DNA of 64,000 nucleotides from a virus. The translations under genes were made by a program, and so were the position numbers. The DNA lies in IMG/VR virus record IMGVR_UViG_3300020411_000371, positions 1 through 64,000 of that record; one strand, written 5' to 3'. The notes under the pieces were generated by a model. It was not told the origin of the DNA and searched no databases. It saw only the letters and a program-made list of their open reading frames with translations. This document shows positions 1-10,100 of the stretch, piece after piece. Within the stretch, counting starts at the first letter, position 1; the number at the start of each line of letters is the position of its first letter.

Positions 1-380
1 TTAGACTTGGTTAACATACGTGTTGTAGGATTGCCTTCTACTAATTTGATGAAATCCTGATAATACATAACTTTTAATTGTTCTTTTTGTGCTAACTTGT
101 TAGCGGTAGCATACATTACTTCTTTATCACGTTTCCCATATAATTTTTTAAAACGACTTGCACTCTTCGCTTTCATACCACGAACAATACGTTCCGCTTC
201 TTGATTGATAGGTCCTCGTTGGTCAGTTCCAAACCCTTTAGGTTTAGTGTTCTTACCACCGTAGTACTTCTTTGCCTCTTTCACTAGAAACCCATCTTCA
301 CGAACTTTATGTCCGTCAGGAATAGGTTTACACTTTTTATCAGTGTTACAATAATAATGACCCTGTTTACAGGTTTCCAT
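1..380 (-). CDS. Hypothetical protein, 3' end outside window
   Basis: The start ATG at 380 overlaps the stop of the upstream 178-aa gene by one base (TAATG), so the two are translationally coupled. The frame is open to the left edge, giving at least 126 residues. It begins METCKQGHYYCN and has a Cys-containing, Lys-rich N-terminus (CNTDKKCKPIPDG) followed by a basic helical segment with the pattern FKKLYGKRDKEVMYATANK. Such basic YGKR...MYATA motifs are common in hypothetical proteins of marine T4-like phages. I do not recognise a function. Its position directly after gp16 and a structural gene suggests late expression. The C-terminus and full length cannot be judged. Confidence 0.7.
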   Translation of the reverse strand, partial: METCKQGHYYCNTDKKCKPIPDGHKVREDGFLVKEAKKYYGGKNTKPKGFGTDQRGPINQEAERIVRGMKAKSASRFKKLYGKRDKEVMYATANKLAQKEQLKVMYYQDFIKLVEGNPTTRMLTKS

Positions 381-916
381 TACCCACCAACTACTTGCAC
401 TTCTTCTACGATAACCGCACTGGTAGCAGCAGCGATTTTTACGCAGCGTTGAACTAGTGCTTTATTGCCTGATGAATATGTATAATCAGCAGACGCACTT
501 GATGAATCAATATCTGTGCTTAACATATTAACATTATTTGCAGCAGTTATTTTTTTACCTGCCGTTCCTGCTGATAAGAAGTTACTGTCTATGGAAGGAC
601 TAGTACCGTTATCTACAACAGCGATAAAATCTCCTACAGAGAATGGATGGTTGGCAGAACTATCTTGTAGATGTTGTCCAACAAAGTAATCTCCAGTAGA
701 ATCTGAGACTGCCTTTATAATTTGTGCTTGACCTGGCTTACCACCTTTTACAAGAATGAACTCATTCTGCACAAGTGTGATTGCAGGACCACTACCAAAG
801 GTTACAGTTGCTGCACCTGCAGTGGAACCAACTCTATAGAATCCAGTCTGGATCACCTGATATTCAGTTGCTCCTGCTGCTATAGTGTTAGTGCTTAATA
901 CATTAAGTACTGTCAT
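380..916 (-). CDS. Putative virion structural protein, 178 aa
   Basis: A 178-residue protein rich in Ala, Gly, Thr, Ser and Val with a beta-rich look (for example FYRVGSTAGAATVTFGSG) and no transmembrane segment or enzymatic motif. It resembles small virion or decoration proteins of marine myoviruses, but I cannot place it in a named family. It lies 8 nt downstream of gp16 and is preceded by a late-promoter-like CATAAATA inside the gp16 3' end, so it may be transcribed separately from the neck genes. Its stop overlaps the start of the next gene. The structural role is inferred from composition and position. Confidence 0.65.
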   Translation of the reverse strand: MTVLNVLSTNTIAAGATEYQVIQTGFYRVGSTAGAATVTFGSGPAITLVQNEFILVKGGKPGQAQIIKAVSDSTGDYFVGQHLQDSSANHPFSVGDFIAVVDNGTSPSIDSNFLSAGTAGKKITAANNVNMLSTDIDSSSASADYTYSSGNKALVQRCVKIAAATSAVIVEEVQVVGG

Positions 917-924
917 TGTCGTGT

Positions 925-1353
925 CTATGTTGTTTCAGTATCTTTATTTATGTTCTTTTGTGCCTTTAACATTTTTTGAAGATCCGATGTGCTACCTACA
1001 AACATGGCATTAGTAACATTCGTAGGTCCTTTCTTCTCCTCTTTATCTAATTCTTTTATTTTTAATTGAAGATCAATTAACTTATCAGCAACATCACCTA
1101 CATTTTTAATAAGTTGACCTGCCACTTCATAAGCTCTAGGATGATCTGACGCTCTTGCCACGTCAAGTATTCCATCGACTGCCTCCTGTCCTTTCATCAC
1201 TAAATTATGTAGTTGAGCACGAGATGCTTCATAGTCTTTTACTATGTCCTCTTGCTCACTTTTCTTTAGTGATGGTTTTACCTTTTCTACATGTTTTTTA
1301 AGTTCGGAAGGTTCAGTTCCGAAAGTCTTATCTAGTCCTTCAAATGGATTCAT
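925..1353 (-). CDS. gp16: Terminase small subunit gp16 (DNA packaging)
   Basis: Homologue of the T4 small terminase, which forms a ring that modulates the gp17 packaging motor and DNA recognition. The core aligns by eye with T4 gp16: a DYEASRAQLHNLV segment matches DYGVVRRNMHFQ, ASDHPRAYEVAG matches NADSPRHMEVFA, and the C-terminal NATMFVG-like motif (NVTNAMFVGSTSDLQKML) matches QNATVFMGSPTELM. It is helical throughout, as expected. I chose ATG 1353 (MNPFEGLDK, 142 aa); an in-frame GTG at 1362 would add three residues. The ORF overlaps the end of gp15 by 14 nt. T4 gp16 is 164 aa, so the size fits. The large subunit gp17 is not in the window and probably lies to the left. Confidence 0.88.
   Translation of the reverse strand: MNPFEGLDKTFGTEPSELKKHVEKVKPSLKKSEQEDIVKDYEASRAQLHNLVMKGQEAVDGILDVARASDHPRAYEVAGQLIKNVGDVADKLIDLQLKIKELDKEEKKGPTNVTNAMFVGSTSDLQKMLKAQKNINKDTETT
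945..952 (-). promoter_or_regulatory. T4-type late promoter motif CATAAATA
   Basis: Reads CATAAATA on the minus strand, one mismatch from the T4 late promoter TATAAATA. It lies 29 nt upstream of the ATG at 916 and inside the 3' end of the gp16 gene. The same octamer recurs upstream of three other genes here. Confidence 0.5.
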
Positions 1354-2371
1354 CTTGACCACTCACAGGGTTGTATTTCTTCATATCTTGGAAGAATGCT
1401 GTAGTTTCATTGAAACCAAAATCATCCTCAGCAGTGACTAATGCGTCATCAGCTGCATCAAGTTTAAATACGTTTGCTCCTCCAACTGCTGTAGCAGCAG
1501 TAGTTCCATTTCGACCTCTTTGTACATGAACAGTATTACCTGTTATACCAGTAACTTTCATCTGCTCACTACCAATATAAAGATCATCCCACTTAGCAAT
1601 ACCTGTTGCACTTGCAACTGGAATGTTAGTAGTTGAAGCAGTAATATTGGCAGACAAGGTAGTTACTACAGTTCCATCCTTATCAGTCCATGCTTCTGGT
1701 GTAGTAGTATAACGAACCTGTCTTGGTGCTGTAGTTGTATTTGTAGATGAATAGTAATCGACCTTTGCCTTTCTGACGATCTTGTGTTCTGTAACAGGAC
1801 CGTATAGATATGTTTTTGCAGTAAACCTTAGTGTATAGATGATTGCTCTACGAGAAGTAAAGTCTGACTCATAATCATCTTCATAGTCTATAGATTGTAG
1901 AACTACAGGAACATCCTTTATCTCTTTCATTGCAGACAATAACTTGACTGGTAGATTATAATGAGGTTGAAATATAGGTAATATCTGTTCTAAAATTTGT
2001 AGACCATCATCTTGGTTCTTAGAAATAATTGCTAGTTCAAAATCTAAATTATATGGAACTGGCATGTAAGTATTATAATTTTCATCTACGTCTTTTGATA
2101 TCTTTATCTTTTGAGTAGGAGATACTTTTCTTGTAGGATCATAATTCATACCTGCAATTTCAAAAGAAATTCTAGGTAATGTTATTTGTACTCTTTTATT
2201 TGTAGGATCAGGGTTTTGATCTAAACGTGCTAAAAATTTTTGTTTAGGACCATATGCAAGAGGAACTTTCATAACCTCATTCTGTCTTCTCAATTCAATA
2301 TTATTGAAGAGAGTTCCAAAACCAACAATGGTCTTTCTGAATATTTCGTGGTAAGCGTATGTTCCTAGCAT
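1340..2371 (-). CDS. gp15: Tail sheath stabiliser/tail completion protein gp15
   Basis: Homologue of T4 gp15, the hexameric tail terminator that caps the tube and sheath and joins the tail to the head neck. Matching segments include LFNNIELRRQ (T4 LFSNIQIKRQ), the ILEQILPIFQPHYN stretch (T4 IVEQILPYFQPHFN) and SRRAIIYTLRFTAKTYLYGPV (T4 SRRRIEWSLTFEVNGWMYPPV). At 343 aa it is longer than T4 gp15 (272 aa). The extra sequence is C-terminal: residues about 238-303 form a module with IGSEQMKVTGITGN and QRGRNGTTAATAVGG that recurs in other structural proteins of this window. Start ATG 2371 overlaps the gp14 stop (TAATG). Confidence 0.92.
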   Translation of the reverse strand: MLGTYAYHEIFRKTIVGFGTLFNNIELRRQNEVMKVPLAYGPKQKFLARLDQNPDPTNKRVQITLPRISFEIAGMNYDPTRKVSPTQKIKISKDVDENYNTYMPVPYNLDFELAIISKNQDDGLQILEQILPIFQPHYNLPVKLLSAMKEIKDVPVVLQSIDYEDDYESDFTSRRAIIYTLRFTAKTYLYGPVTEHKIVRKAKVDYYSSTNTTTAPRQVRYTTTPEAWTDKDGTVVTTLSANITASTTNIPVASATGIAKWDDLYIGSEQMKVTGITGNTVHVQRGRNGTTAATAVGGANVFKLDAADDALVTAEDDFGFNETTAFFQDMKKYNPVSGQDESI

Positions 2372-3297
2372 TAGATTGTCAAGTCAGTAGTGTTTCCAAC
2401 AGTTCCAAATGGATTAGATTCGGTAAAGTCAATAATATCATCATCAGCAGTCTCAAACTCCATGTTTTGATCGTACTCGATGTTCTTATTATCTATAGTA
2501 TTATAAGATGCGGTTGTCCAAGACGCACTAGATGTTCCACCAGTAATGGTTTCGGGAACAGTAAATGTTCCAGAACGATTTATAACAATAAGAGTTCTAG
2601 TAGCAGAATCCCAAGACTTAACTTCAGCAGTTACATTAGATGAACCACCTGTAACAGTCTCACCTGCTGTAAAGTCACCGTTACCACCAGTAGCAAGACC
2701 TACTGTAATAGCATTTGCAAATGCAGTTTCGATAGCATCTAGTTCTGCAATGCCTGTATCAATCGCTTCGTCACTGTACTCGAAGAGTTCACACTGACAT
2801 TCCCATACAAAGTTTCTACCTAACTGATAGAATGGTCTTTCTACTTCTACAAATTGTATTTCAAATAAATGTTTAGTTATAGGAAACCATATTAGATCCC
2901 CTTCGTTTGGTCGTCCTTCGACATTAAGTGTTGTAGAGTCGTCCACTTTTTCTTTAAACTTTTCGCGGGAGAATATAAACGTCGTTTTATCTTCGATACG
3001 TATTCCAAATTTTGTAAGTAACTCACCTTGTCCTTCCCATCCTTCGACATTATTGACGTAGGCTCTGATTGGTTTAGCTGATTCAAACTTTCCGTCAGAA
3101 TCTTCTCCGAAAACTGTGTCGCGGTTGACAATAGTTCTCGGAACATAATATATGTCTTGACCATAGATTTCAATGCTTTCTACTACTAGGTTTTCAATGA
3201 ACTTTTGCTCTTGTGCAGAACCGTTTGCTTTAAAACGTGCACTATGAGAATAGTCAGACTGTACGTAATCTTGTGCAGGTGTGTTTGAGATAGCCAT
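2371..3297 (-). CDS. gp14: Neck protein gp14 (head completion)
   Basis: Homologue of T4 gp14, which with gp13 forms the neck that closes the filled head and receives the tail. The N-terminal two thirds match: LVVESIEIYGQDIYYVPR (T4 LVAESIQMRGVECYYVPR), FGED, EGWEGQGELLTKFGI, EGDLIWFP, and ERPFYQLG (T4 YDPFYQLG). Residues about 198-266 are an added module (FTAGETVTGG ... FTVPETITGGTSS) absent from T4 gp14 and found in other proteins here. The C-terminal SNPFG resembles the T4 tail SSPFD. Length is 308 aa against 256 in T4. Confidence 0.92.
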   Translation of the reverse strand: MAISNTPAQDYVQSDYSHSARFKANGSAQEQKFIENLVVESIEIYGQDIYYVPRTIVNRDTVFGEDSDGKFESAKPIRAYVNNVEGWEGQGELLTKFGIRIEDKTTFIFSREKFKEKVDDSTTLNVEGRPNEGDLIWFPITKHLFEIQFVEVERPFYQLGRNFVWECQCELFEYSDEAIDTGIAELDAIETAFANAITVGLATGGNGDFTAGETVTGGSSNVTAEVKSWDSATRTLIVINRSGTFTVPETITGGTSSASWTTASYNTIDNKNIEYDQNMEFETADDDIIDFTESNPFGTVGNTTDLTI

Positions 3298-3301
3298 TTA
3301 A

Positions 3302-4108
3302 TTACCCCACTATATCCATAGGTGGAATTTCGTAACGATCACGAAGTTCTTCCTCAAGATCTTTTTTAAAGGTTGATCCATCTTCTAGGATCTGTCTACC
3401 ATTTAAGGTAACACCACCTAGCATTTGAATCCCATCATACTTACTTAAGTTCCTACCCCACTGTTGTTGGAATAGTGCTTCAACGTAATCCTTTAACCAG
3501 TTATCATTATACATTCCTGTATATGTTTCTGGATCTTGCCTCATTGTGCAGTCTACTAGTATGTAGTCACCAACTTCAAACTCATTCCAATCCATATCAA
3601 GATATAATCTACCTTGATGTTCGTTCCATTTTACTCTACGATTTGCCTGTGAGTTAGTAATCCAATCAAGAGTTTCAAGATATTGTGAGGTTAAGAAGTA
3701 GTGTAAAATATGTCCATGCGTCATAGCATAGATGTCATTCAAAAATATCTGATATTTAATATTAAAAATATTTCCTGGTACTATACTAGATGCACCAATA
3801 CTTGTATATACATGATTGATACCTAATGTGCCAGGTGCAGTATCAACATAATTATTAATTCCATACCATGCACTAGAACCTTCTTGAGAGTATGCTTGTG
3901 CATTATTTTTTATTGCTTCGGTTACTTCTATTCTAAGAAATGCTTTATAACTTCCGTTATAATGATATTCTTGGTAGTAATCAATAGCTTCTTCTACTAA
4001 GTCATCTAACTGCTCAGTAGCGACGTTTATGTCAATCGTAGGATAACCTAATCTACGAAGGGCATAGTTTTTTAATTCAGTTTTACTTGCGGGTCTAGTA
4101 GCAGACAT
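3302..4108 (-). CDS. gp13: Neck protein gp13 (head completion)
   Basis: Homologue of T4 gp13, the partner of gp14 in the neck. Family traits seen: the N-terminal ELKNYALRRLGYPTIDIN, the acidic helix DDLVEEAIDYYQEYHYNGS, the IFLNDIYAM segment, and a C-terminal WLKDYVEALFQQQWGRNLSKY followed by GGVTLNGRQILEDG. The 268-aa length is somewhat below T4 gp13 (309 aa). It sits directly upstream of gp14 in transcription order with 4 nt between them, as in T4-like phages. Confidence 0.92.
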   Translation of the reverse strand: MSATRPASKTELKNYALRRLGYPTIDINVATEQLDDLVEEAIDYYQEYHYNGSYKAFLRIEVTEAIKNNAQAYSQEGSSAWYGINNYVDTAPGTLGINHVYTSIGASSIVPGNIFNIKYQIFLNDIYAMTHGHILHYFLTSQYLETLDWITNSQANRRVKWNEHQGRLYLDMDWNEFEVGDYILVDCTMRQDPETYTGMYNDNWLKDYVEALFQQQWGRNLSKYDGIQMLGGVTLNGRQILEDGSTFKKDLEEELRDRYEIPPMDIVG

Positions 4109-4114
4109 TTTTTA

Positions 4115-7100
4115 TTATCCGAATGAATTAATAGTCAAGTTAGTAACATCATTAGCACCAACGGTTTCTCCAACTTTGAAGAATCCATCTACATTATCAA
4201 CAGTAACAGAACTGCTATCCATAGCAGTAATAGTTCCAACAGTTCCACTAGTTGCTCCTGTTAGAGTTGCACCGACTTCCATCGCTGTGATGTCAGCGAG
4301 TGAGAATGTTGCATCTGTGAATACAGTAGCAATGTCGATAGAACCATCAACAAATACACTTGCAACATCAAAGGTTGCATCATTACCAAATACAGCAGAT
4401 ATAGGAATTGTACAACCATTACCATGTATTTCTGACACAGTAAATTGAGCAGTTCCACTACCCCCTGCAATAGTTATAACTTCAGATGCTGCATAACCAG
4501 ATCCATCATCATTGATTGTAACAGCAGTTATTGCTCCATTTTCATCAACTGTAGTATCAACTGTTAGACCAGTTCCTGATCCAGCTGAAGTTGTTGCAAC
4601 TCCAGTTCCTGCTGAGTATCCAGTTCCTGCTGTTGTAATAGAACCAAGAGTCTTAGCACCTGATCCATTAGCATTTACAATAGTAACAACGTCAGATGCT
4701 GCATAACCAGATCCATCTGCATTGATTGCAACACCAGTAACTACTCCTGCTGATGTAGTGAGATCAACTGTTAATCCAGTTCCACCTCCTCCAACAACTG
4801 CGATACCAGTTCCATCAGCATATCCTGTTCCTGCAGTAGCAATAGATCCTAGTGTTTGTACTCCACCACCATTAGGGTTGGTTATGGTAATAGTGTCATC
4901 AACAGCATATCCTGTTCCTGCAGCGTTCACTGTAACTCCAGTTACTTGACCACCTGATGTAGTAACATCAACTGTCAAACCGCTTCCCCCACCACCAGTC
5001 GTTGCAAGTCCAGTTCCGTCAATATAACCAGTTCCAACGACAAGAGTATCTGTTGTAGCTACTCCACCTGCATTAGGATTTGTAAGTGTAATTGTTTCAC
5101 CATTTGCATAACCAGTTCCTGCAGCGTTCACTGTAAGGTTTGTGAGTGCTCCAGATGCATCTACTGTAGTATCAAGAGTTAATCCTGTTCCTGATCCACC
5201 AGTTGTTGCAACAGCAGTTGCATTACTGAATCCACCAGTTCCAGTTACCAATGATCCAAGGTTCAATGTAGCAACACCACCTGCATTAGCATTTGTGATT
5301 GTTAAAGTATCTCCAATTAAGTAATCTGTTCCACCTTGGTTTAAGGCAACAGCAGTAATTGCACCATCAACTACAGTTGTATCAACTGTTAATCCAGTTC
5401 CAGTTGCTGATCCAGAAGTTGCAACGTCAGTTCCTGCAGTAAATCCTCCAAGACCACTTGCTGTAATAGATCCAAGAGATACAACAGCACCAGGTGTTGG
5501 ATCTCCTGATAGATTAAGTTTCAATGTAGTTGTAGTAGCAAGATTATTCAACATTGCTTGTAACTGTGCAAACGCATTATCAAGTTTGTTTTGTACTCTT
5601 GTTTCTGTGTAGTATAGATTTGAAGCACCTTCTGATAAACTATCAGTATCATGGTTGTTAAGGTTTGTTGCCTGTGTTGCAGTAGCAGGAGTAATATCAG
5701 CAGTTCCGTCAAAGGTTGTGCCACCAATAGTTCTTGCAGTCTGTAAGGCAGTTGCAGTATCAGCATTACCTGTTAGGTCACCAGTTACGTTAGCACTAAT
5801 AGCATTTGTAACATTGATAGTATCAACATATAGATATGCCCATCTATTTGTGCCAGATCCTAGATTCCAAGTAGAACCTGTGACAGGAATGAATGTTTTT
5901 GCAGTAGATGAATTATTAGTTAAGTTACCACCTAGATCACCAGACAATGTAGTGAATGTTCCTGTAACTCCATTTACTGTATTGATATATCCATATGCCC
6001 ATTTATTTGTGGTAGATCCTAGATTCCAAGTGTTGTCTTGAACAGGAATAAATGTCTTGGCAGTAGATGAGTTATTAGTTAAGTTACCACCTAGATCACC
6101 ATTAATACTATCAATAGTTGCAGACGTACCAACAAAACTATTCGAGTAAGTATATGCCCATCTGTTTGCAGTTGATCCTAGATTCCAAGTAGAATTAGCA
6201 GCAGGAACTATAGTTTTTGCACTAGATGAGGTATTAGTTAAGTTACCACCAAGGTCACCATTTACTTGACCAATATTTGCAGTATCACCAACAAAGGTAT
6301 CTGCATAAGCATATGCGTATCTACTTGCAGTTGATCCTAAATTCCAATTACTATCTTGATCAGGAATTACAGTTTTAGTTGAGGTAGAATTAGCAACTAA
6401 GTTACCACTTAGATCACCATTTACTTGATCAATAGTTGCAGAAGTAGCAACAATGCTATCTCCATAAATGTATGCATATCTGTTTGTGGAAGATCCTATA
6501 TTCCAAGTGCTATCAGCAGCAGGAATTATATTTTTAGTTGAGGAATTTGATGCAACTAAGTTACCACTTAGATTACCATTTACTTGATCAATATTTCCAG
6601 TAGTTCCTGTGAAAGTATCTGCATACACATATGCCCATCTGTTTGCAGTTGATCCTAGATTCCAAGTAGAATTAGCAGCAGGAACTACTGTTTTTGCAGT
6701 ACTAGAAGATGCAACTAAATTACCAGTTAGATCACCATTTACATCTACTTGTGCTGTAGTTCCAATAAAGTTATCTGCATAAACATATGAGTATCTGTTA
6801 GTAGTATGTCCTATAGACCATTGAGAAGCCTGTGAAGGAACTATAGTTTTAGTTGTGGAAGATGATGCAACTAAGTTACCAGTTAAATCACCACTAATAT
6901 TAGTAATAGTTGCATCAGTTGCAGTAATACTATCACCATAAATGTGTAACCATCTAGCAGAGTTAGATCCTAGATTCCAAGCAGAATCAGTAACAGGAAT
7001 TATTGTTTTTGCTGTACTGGAATTAGCAATTAAGTTACCACTTAGATCTGCAGTTATTTCTCCTGCAGAGAAGTTACCAGATCCATCACGTAAGACTAAG

Positions 7101-10100
7101 TTATCAGATGCATTGTTAGGTGTAGAAGCAACGTTAATAGTTGTGTCTCCTTGAACACCATCAGCATTGGTAAGTGTTATACCTGAGTTTCCTGTAACTT
7201 GTAAAGTTCTTTGTGCAAAAGTATTAGCAGCAGTTCTTACAACATAACCAGTACCAGTCATTCCAGATAATCCAGTTATATCAGGATCATCAAATGTTGT
7301 TGTAAGTGTAATATCTGAACCACCATTAATGCTTATACTTCCGTTTACGACACCATTAACTGTTAATGTTCTAGCAGTCTTCCATTCGTCAGCAGTAATT
7401 GCGTTACCTTGAATACCTGCACCTGATCCAGTTCCAGATGCAACAGTGATAATATTAGCAGCAAAGTCACCAGATGAGTCACGATTAACAACTGTAGATC
7501 CAGTGTTTGCACTCGCAGTTGTCATGCTATCTAACAAGTCTGCGTTTAGATTATTAATCTTATCAGTTGTTGGAATAACAAGAGCAGGTCCTGATGATAC
7601 CTGAGATGTAATTTGACCATCTACAGTTAGAGTTCCATCTATGTTTGCATTTGAATCAATGTCAACAGATTGTCCTGCACCTGTAACATGAATAGAACCA
7701 ACTCTTAATGCACCGTCAGTTCCTGTAAATATCTCTGAATTATTAGTAGCGTCTGTTAAGAATGCAAATTCTAAGGATGATCTATCTAATCCGAAGTACC
7801 CAACTTTAGCAGAGCCGTCGTAGTAACGGAACTCAACACCACGATCCTTAGCATCGTTAGAGACTGGTGCTGTGTCACCACCCAAAGTAATAACAGGGTC
7901 ATCGAGAGTTGTGACCGTGCTGTTGACAGTAGTTGTTGCTCCATTGACTATTAAGTTACCTCCAACTGTAAGATCATTATGGAACTCGCCATCTCCTGTT
8001 AAATTAGTAACAGTAAATGCAGCTCTTGTGTTAGTGTTGTCATAAACAACAAGATCACCACCAATGTAAGTGTTCTTAGTAATTCTTGCACCACCATCAT
8101 TAGTAAATGCTACAGAATTATCTGCAAAACTTGTGGCATCCTGAGTATTACTAATATTAAACTTACCAGATACATCAGTATTGTTATCAATATCTACAGT
8201 TCCAGATAATGTGGTATTGCCATATACTCTTGCATCAGATCCTACAGCAAGTCTCTTAGTAATTCCAACACCACCGCTAATTCTTACACCACCATCTGCA
8301 CCATATGTTCCTGTAAGTGTTTGGTCTGCAGCATTTGTTAGACTTGTAACTCCAGTAACACCAAGAGTAGAATTAATTTGTGATGCACTTCCAACAGTTA
8401 TTGTTCCAACAATGTTAGTATTACCATTGTCTGTATCAACTGTAAACTTATTAACACCAGAACCATTCTGAATTAAGAAGTTTTCATTAGAAGCATTGAT
8501 TACAAGTGAATCAATAATACTAGTTTGACCTTGTACTGTTAATGTTCCTTGTATATCTGTATTACCATTATCAGAATCAACTGTAAATTTATCTACAGAA
8601 CTATTAGTCTGTATCTTGAACATTTTATTATTAGCGTTCAAGATAATATTGTCTTGGAAAGTTGCTTGACCATCAACATTTAGAGTTGAATCAAAGTCAA
8701 CGGTTGCATTTACTGTGAGATCATCTGTAAATGTTGCGTCTGCATTAACAGTTAGAACATCGCTACTAGCATTACCAATAGTTGTTTGAGAACCATTAAC
8801 TGTAAAGTTATTTGTGAGAGTTGTGTTACCAACAATATCGACGGTTCCTTGTATAGTTGTATTTCCGTTGTCAGTATCTACTGTAAACTTATCGCTGTTT
8901 GAGTTGTTCTGTATCTTGAACATCTTATTGTCAGCATTGATAGTTACATTGTGTTGGAATGTAGAAGCATTATCAACATTTAAAGTGCTATCTAAATCAA
9001 CAGCTGAGTTTACATTTAACTGACCTGCAATAACTGTATTACCATTATCACTATCTACTGTAAACTTATCAACAGATCCATTTGTCTGGATCTTAAACAT
9101 CTTGTTATCAGCGTTGATAGTTACATTGTCTTGGAATGTAGCACCACCATCTACGTTTAATGTTGTATCAAGATCAACAGCTGAGTTAACATTCAACTCA
9201 CCAGATATAACTGTATTACCATTGTCTGTATCAACTGTAAATTTATCTGCAGCTGCAGCAGTTTGAATCTTGAAGAACTTATTGTCTGCCTTTATAGTAG
9301 TTGCATCACTTACTACTAGAGTACCTGCAATAGCAGTATTACCAGAGGATGCTGTTATATTAAACTTGTCAGTGTTTACATCTACGTTGCCTGTAACAGC
9401 AAGGATGCCTTCCATAGTAATATTACCAGTTGTAGATCCTGCAGTAATTTTTGCAGTTCCACTTCCGTTCTTCATAATGAAGTTCTTAGAAGCACCTTGA
9501 ATAACTACTTCATCATCGAACCTAGATGTACCATGAGTTCTGAAGTTAGTATCAATATCTACTGAACCACCAATATTAACATCATCACCTATACCTACAC
9601 CACCTGCTACTACCAAATCTCCTGTAGTATTAGATGTTGAATTAGTATTAGTTGTAAGTTTTAGATTTCCTGCAATGACCCCTGCATCTGTTCCTCCAAA
9701 TACCTCTCCAGTATTTGTGGCATCATATAGAAAACGGAATCCCCCTGAGTGTCCTCCGAGATCTGCATACGAATCGTCGTAACCGAAGAATCCAAGTCTT
9801 GCTTGAGTATCATAATATCTGAACTCAACTCCCCTATCCTTACCATCATCACTAGCAGGAGCAGTGTCACCGCCAAGAGTAATGATTGGATCATCCAACG
9901 TTGTGACTGTTGAATTAACTGTTGTAGTCGTTCCATCTACCTGTAAGTTTCCTCTAATTGTTACTAGACCACTAACATCTCTGTCGTCATTAGGGTCAAT
10001 TAAAATGTCTCCAACAGCACCAATATGGTCTGCTTGGAATCTCATTGTTTCTATATGTACCTTTCCAGTTGCAGCAGTGGCATCAATATCTACTACATCT

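Noticed and set aside
5655-6041. Possible membrane protein on the plus strand (VAVAGVISAVPSKVVPP...)
   Set aside because: Antisense shadow of the WNLGS repeat array; hydrophobicity is an artefact of the complementary codons.
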